DNA of 64,000 bases from an uncultured Actinomycetes bacterium (GTDB lineage Bacteria; Actinomycetota; Actinomycetes; Nanopelagicales; Nanopelagicaceae), in the NCBI GenBank assembly GCA_903850565.1, contig CAINLV010000029.1, positions 124,001 to 188,000 on the forward strand, in the 5' to 3' direction. This document shows, in pieces, positions 62,853 through 64,000 of the stretch. Both the position numbers and the translations under genes were made by a program. The notes beneath the pieces are model-generated. The model made no database searches. It had not been told where the DNA came from and was given only the letters and a program-made list of their open reading frames with translations. Each line of letters starts with the position of its first letter. The first letter of the stretch is position 1.

Positions 62853-62923
62853 GCGGGCGTAGTGAAATGGCATCACGTCAGCTTCCCAAGCTGACAGCGC
62901 GGGTTCGATTCCCGTCGCCCGCT
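62853..62923 (+). tRNA. tRNA-Gly (anticodon CCC)
   Basis: The 71-nt sequence folds as a cloverleaf: acceptor GCGGGCG with CGCCCGC, anticodon arm TCAGC-TTCCCAA-GCTGA and T arm with GGTTCGATTCC. The anticodon CCC reads GGG. No CCA is encoded. Confidence 0.95.
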
Positions 62924-62974
62924 CTCATAGGATAGTTTGTGCCCAATGAGATATTTATAAGCGAATGGAAACCA

Positions 62975-63895
62975 ATGCGCGCCGTAGCAATTACTGCAGA
63001 ATCTGCTCCTCCGACCTTAATTGAACTGGATCGACCAAAGCCAGGTGCTGGTGAGGTTCTAGTTCGGGTTAAAGCATCTTCACTCAATGGTTTCGATGTT
63101 GCCGTAGCTAACGGTTATTTAACGGGGATGATGGAGCATAAATACCCGGTTGTTTTGGGTAAGGATTTCGCCGGCATTGTTGAAGACCTAGGTGGCGGGG
63201 TTACCCGATTTCGCCTTGGAGATGAAGTTTTCGGAGTTGTAACCGAATCTGTTTTAAGTTCTGGAAGTTTTGCCGAATATATCGTTGTAAACGAATCAGC
63301 CAGTATCTACGCAATTCCAGATGGCACAACCATGTCAGATGCTGGGGCGATTGGACTTGCAGGAACTGCTGCTCTTGATTCCATCGATGCCGCAAAAATA
63401 GAGCCATTGGATGTTGTACTAATTGTTGGAGCAACTGGCGGAGTGGGGAGTTTGATTCTTCAGTACGCAGTTGAGGCCAAAGCAAACGTTATTGCCACTG
63501 CCACTCCCGGTATTGCTGCCGAATTTGTTACCGATTTAGGGGCTGTTGCGACGGTAAATCCCGAAGAAGATTTGGCAGAGCAAGTAATCCGCTTGGCTCC
63601 TGGCGGCGTAGATGTGATCTTCCATCTGGCCGGAGATCCATCCCGGTTGCCGTTAGTGCTCTCTGAGCGAGGACGAATTATTTCCACCCTCGGATACGGG
63701 GCAGACAAGCACCCATTAGCCACAGCAATCATGGCAAATCCTTCGCAAGTAACTTTGGCCCAATTGGCTGCAGATATGGCAGCCGAAAGAATTGGCGTGG
63801 CTATCACCGATACTTTTGAACTAGATCAGCTCCCAGAAGCGATTACTGCCTTTCCTGACGGAACCCTAGGAAAGCACGCAATCAATATCGCTTAA
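62975..63895 (+). CDS. Quinone-oxidoreductase-like MDR (zinc-free)
   Basis: This protein of about 306 residues begins MRAVAITAES and has VRVKASSLNGFDV, GKDFAGIVE and the NADPH loop VGATGGVGSLILQY. There are no zinc-binding cysteines, so it belongs to the QOR/CurA-like branch that reduces quinones or enones. GGAAA precedes the chosen ATG; a GTG at 62939 would add 12 residues. It follows tRNA-Gly by about 50 nt and precedes an acyl-CoA dehydrogenase. Confidence 0.88.
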   Translation: MRAVAITAESAPPTLIELDRPKPGAGEVLVRVKASSLNGFDVAVANGYLTGMMEHKYPVVLGKDFAGIVEDLGGGVTRFRLGDEVFGVVTESVLSSGSFAEYIVVNESASIYAIPDGTTMSDAGAIGLAGTAALDSIDAAKIEPLDVVLIVGATGGVGSLILQYAVEAKANVIATATPGIAAEFVTDLGAVATVNPEEDLAEQVIRLAPGGVDVIFHLAGDPSRLPLVLSERGRIISTLGYGADKHPLATAIMANPSQVTLAQLAADMAAERIGVAITDTFELDQLPEAITAFPDGTLGKHAINIA

Positions 63896-63905
63896 GTGGG
63901 GAAAC

Positions 63906-63934
63906 TTGATTATGTTACTGACCAGTAGCATAAT
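63906..63934 (+). promoter_or_regulatory. Promoter with strong palindromic operator before the acyl-CoA dehydrogenase
   Basis: TTGATT (63906-63911) and CATAAT (63929-63934) are 17 bp apart. The palindrome TATGTTACTG-AC-CAGTAGCATA (63911-63932), arms matching at 9 of 10 bases, fills the spacer. The -10 box ends 6 nt before the ATG, so the mRNA should be leaderless. A TetR- or FadR-type lipid regulator is the likely ligand. Confidence 0.65.
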
Positions 63935-63940
63935 TGAGAT

Positions 63941-64000
63941 ATGAGTCACTACAAAGCCAATCTTCGCGATATTGAATTCTGCCTTTTTGACCTATTAGAG
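63941..64000 (+). CDS. Acyl-CoA dehydrogenase, N-terminal fragment
   Basis: Only the first 20 residues are in the window: MSHYKANLRDIEFCLFDLLE. This is the typical N-terminus of one branch of actinobacterial acyl-CoA dehydrogenases (fadE-like, with an AcdN-type N-terminal segment). The enzyme would catalyse the first step of beta-oxidation or a branched-chain acyl-CoA oxidation. It lies behind a palindromic operator and is probably leaderless. Confidence 0.75.
   Translation, partial: MSHYKANLRDIEFCLFDLLE

Noticed and set aside
1-64000. Mobile elements, prophage, integrase or defence genes
   Set aside because: No transposase, integrase, toxin-antitoxin or nuclease-type gene and no flanking long repeats were found on either strand.

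Overview
The window reads as chromosomal DNA of an actinobacterium of moderate GC with compact gene packing. The evidence is a dnaK-grpE-dnaJ-hspR operon with HAIR-type HspR operators, an adjacent murT-gatD pair, a topA / MFS-thymidylate kinase fusion / holB run, DipZ, a TrcR-like two-component system, a DNA-damage-independent core of small housekeeping genes, many TTG/GTG starts, and several genes whose -10 box lies only 6-10 nt before the start codon (leaderless mRNAs). A small-genome freshwater lineage (acI/Nanopelagicales-like) is my best guess; that is inference, not proof. No rRNA, CRISPR array, phage or insertion sequence was seen.

Layout. (1) 1-20.2 kb is an accessory catabolic region: an E2 lipoyl protein (cut by the window edge) and a fused alpha/beta E1 of a 2-oxo-acid/acetoin-type dehydrogenase, divergent from a VOC protein and a GntR regulator; a Dabb protein; a ketopantoate-reductase-like enzyme; a PRISE-type SDR; an SDR, two medium-chain dehydrogenases and a beta-hydroxyacid dehydrogenase in one run; a ribose-type ABC importer made of a permease, a binding protein and an ATPase-permease fusion, ending in a butanediol-dehydrogenase-like enzyme; then a VOC protein, an XRE-cupin regulator, an unusual M24/creatinase-like protein and an EboE-like TIM-barrel protein. 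Together these suggest uptake and stepwise oxidation of a polyol, sugar or vicinal diol, with cleavage by the E1/E2 complex. The substrate cannot be read from sequence. (2) 20.2-29.9 kb: a peptidase-E-like hydrolase, an LCP cell-wall ligase, a YdcZ-type transporter, DipZ, a TetR regulator, and a heme uptake locus (two secreted proteins plus hmuT-hmuU-hmuV). (3) 29.9-45.5 kb, all minus strand: a DEAD-box helicase with a long repetitive basic/acidic tail, a small hypothetical, LysE, gatD-murT, tRNA-Thr, a VOC protein, a TAP-like hydrolase, holB, MFS-tmk, topA and the proton-pumping pyrophosphatase. (4) 45.7-50.6 kb: DedA, pyrE and the hspR/dnaJ/grpE/dnaK chaperone operon. (5) 50.8-58.3 kb: a membrane Fe-S oxidoreductase, an SDR, a GlcD-GlcF pair, a malate/lactate-type dehydrogenase and a 2-keto-4-pentenoate-hydratase-like enzyme, a second organic-acid metabolism cluster. 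(6) 58.4-64 kb: two-component system, HtpX-LemA, dCTP deaminase, tRNA-Gly, a quinone-oxidoreductase-like protein and the start of an acyl-CoA dehydrogenase behind a strong palindromic operator.

The most useful new leads are the diol/hydroxyketone-like catabolic region with its paired GATTG-N4-CAATC operators, the M24 protein with a metal-ligand Asp replaced by Cys beside a lone EboE, the leader-peptide/hairpin upstream of the sugar-binding protein, and the two secreted proteins with a large palindrome at the heme locus.
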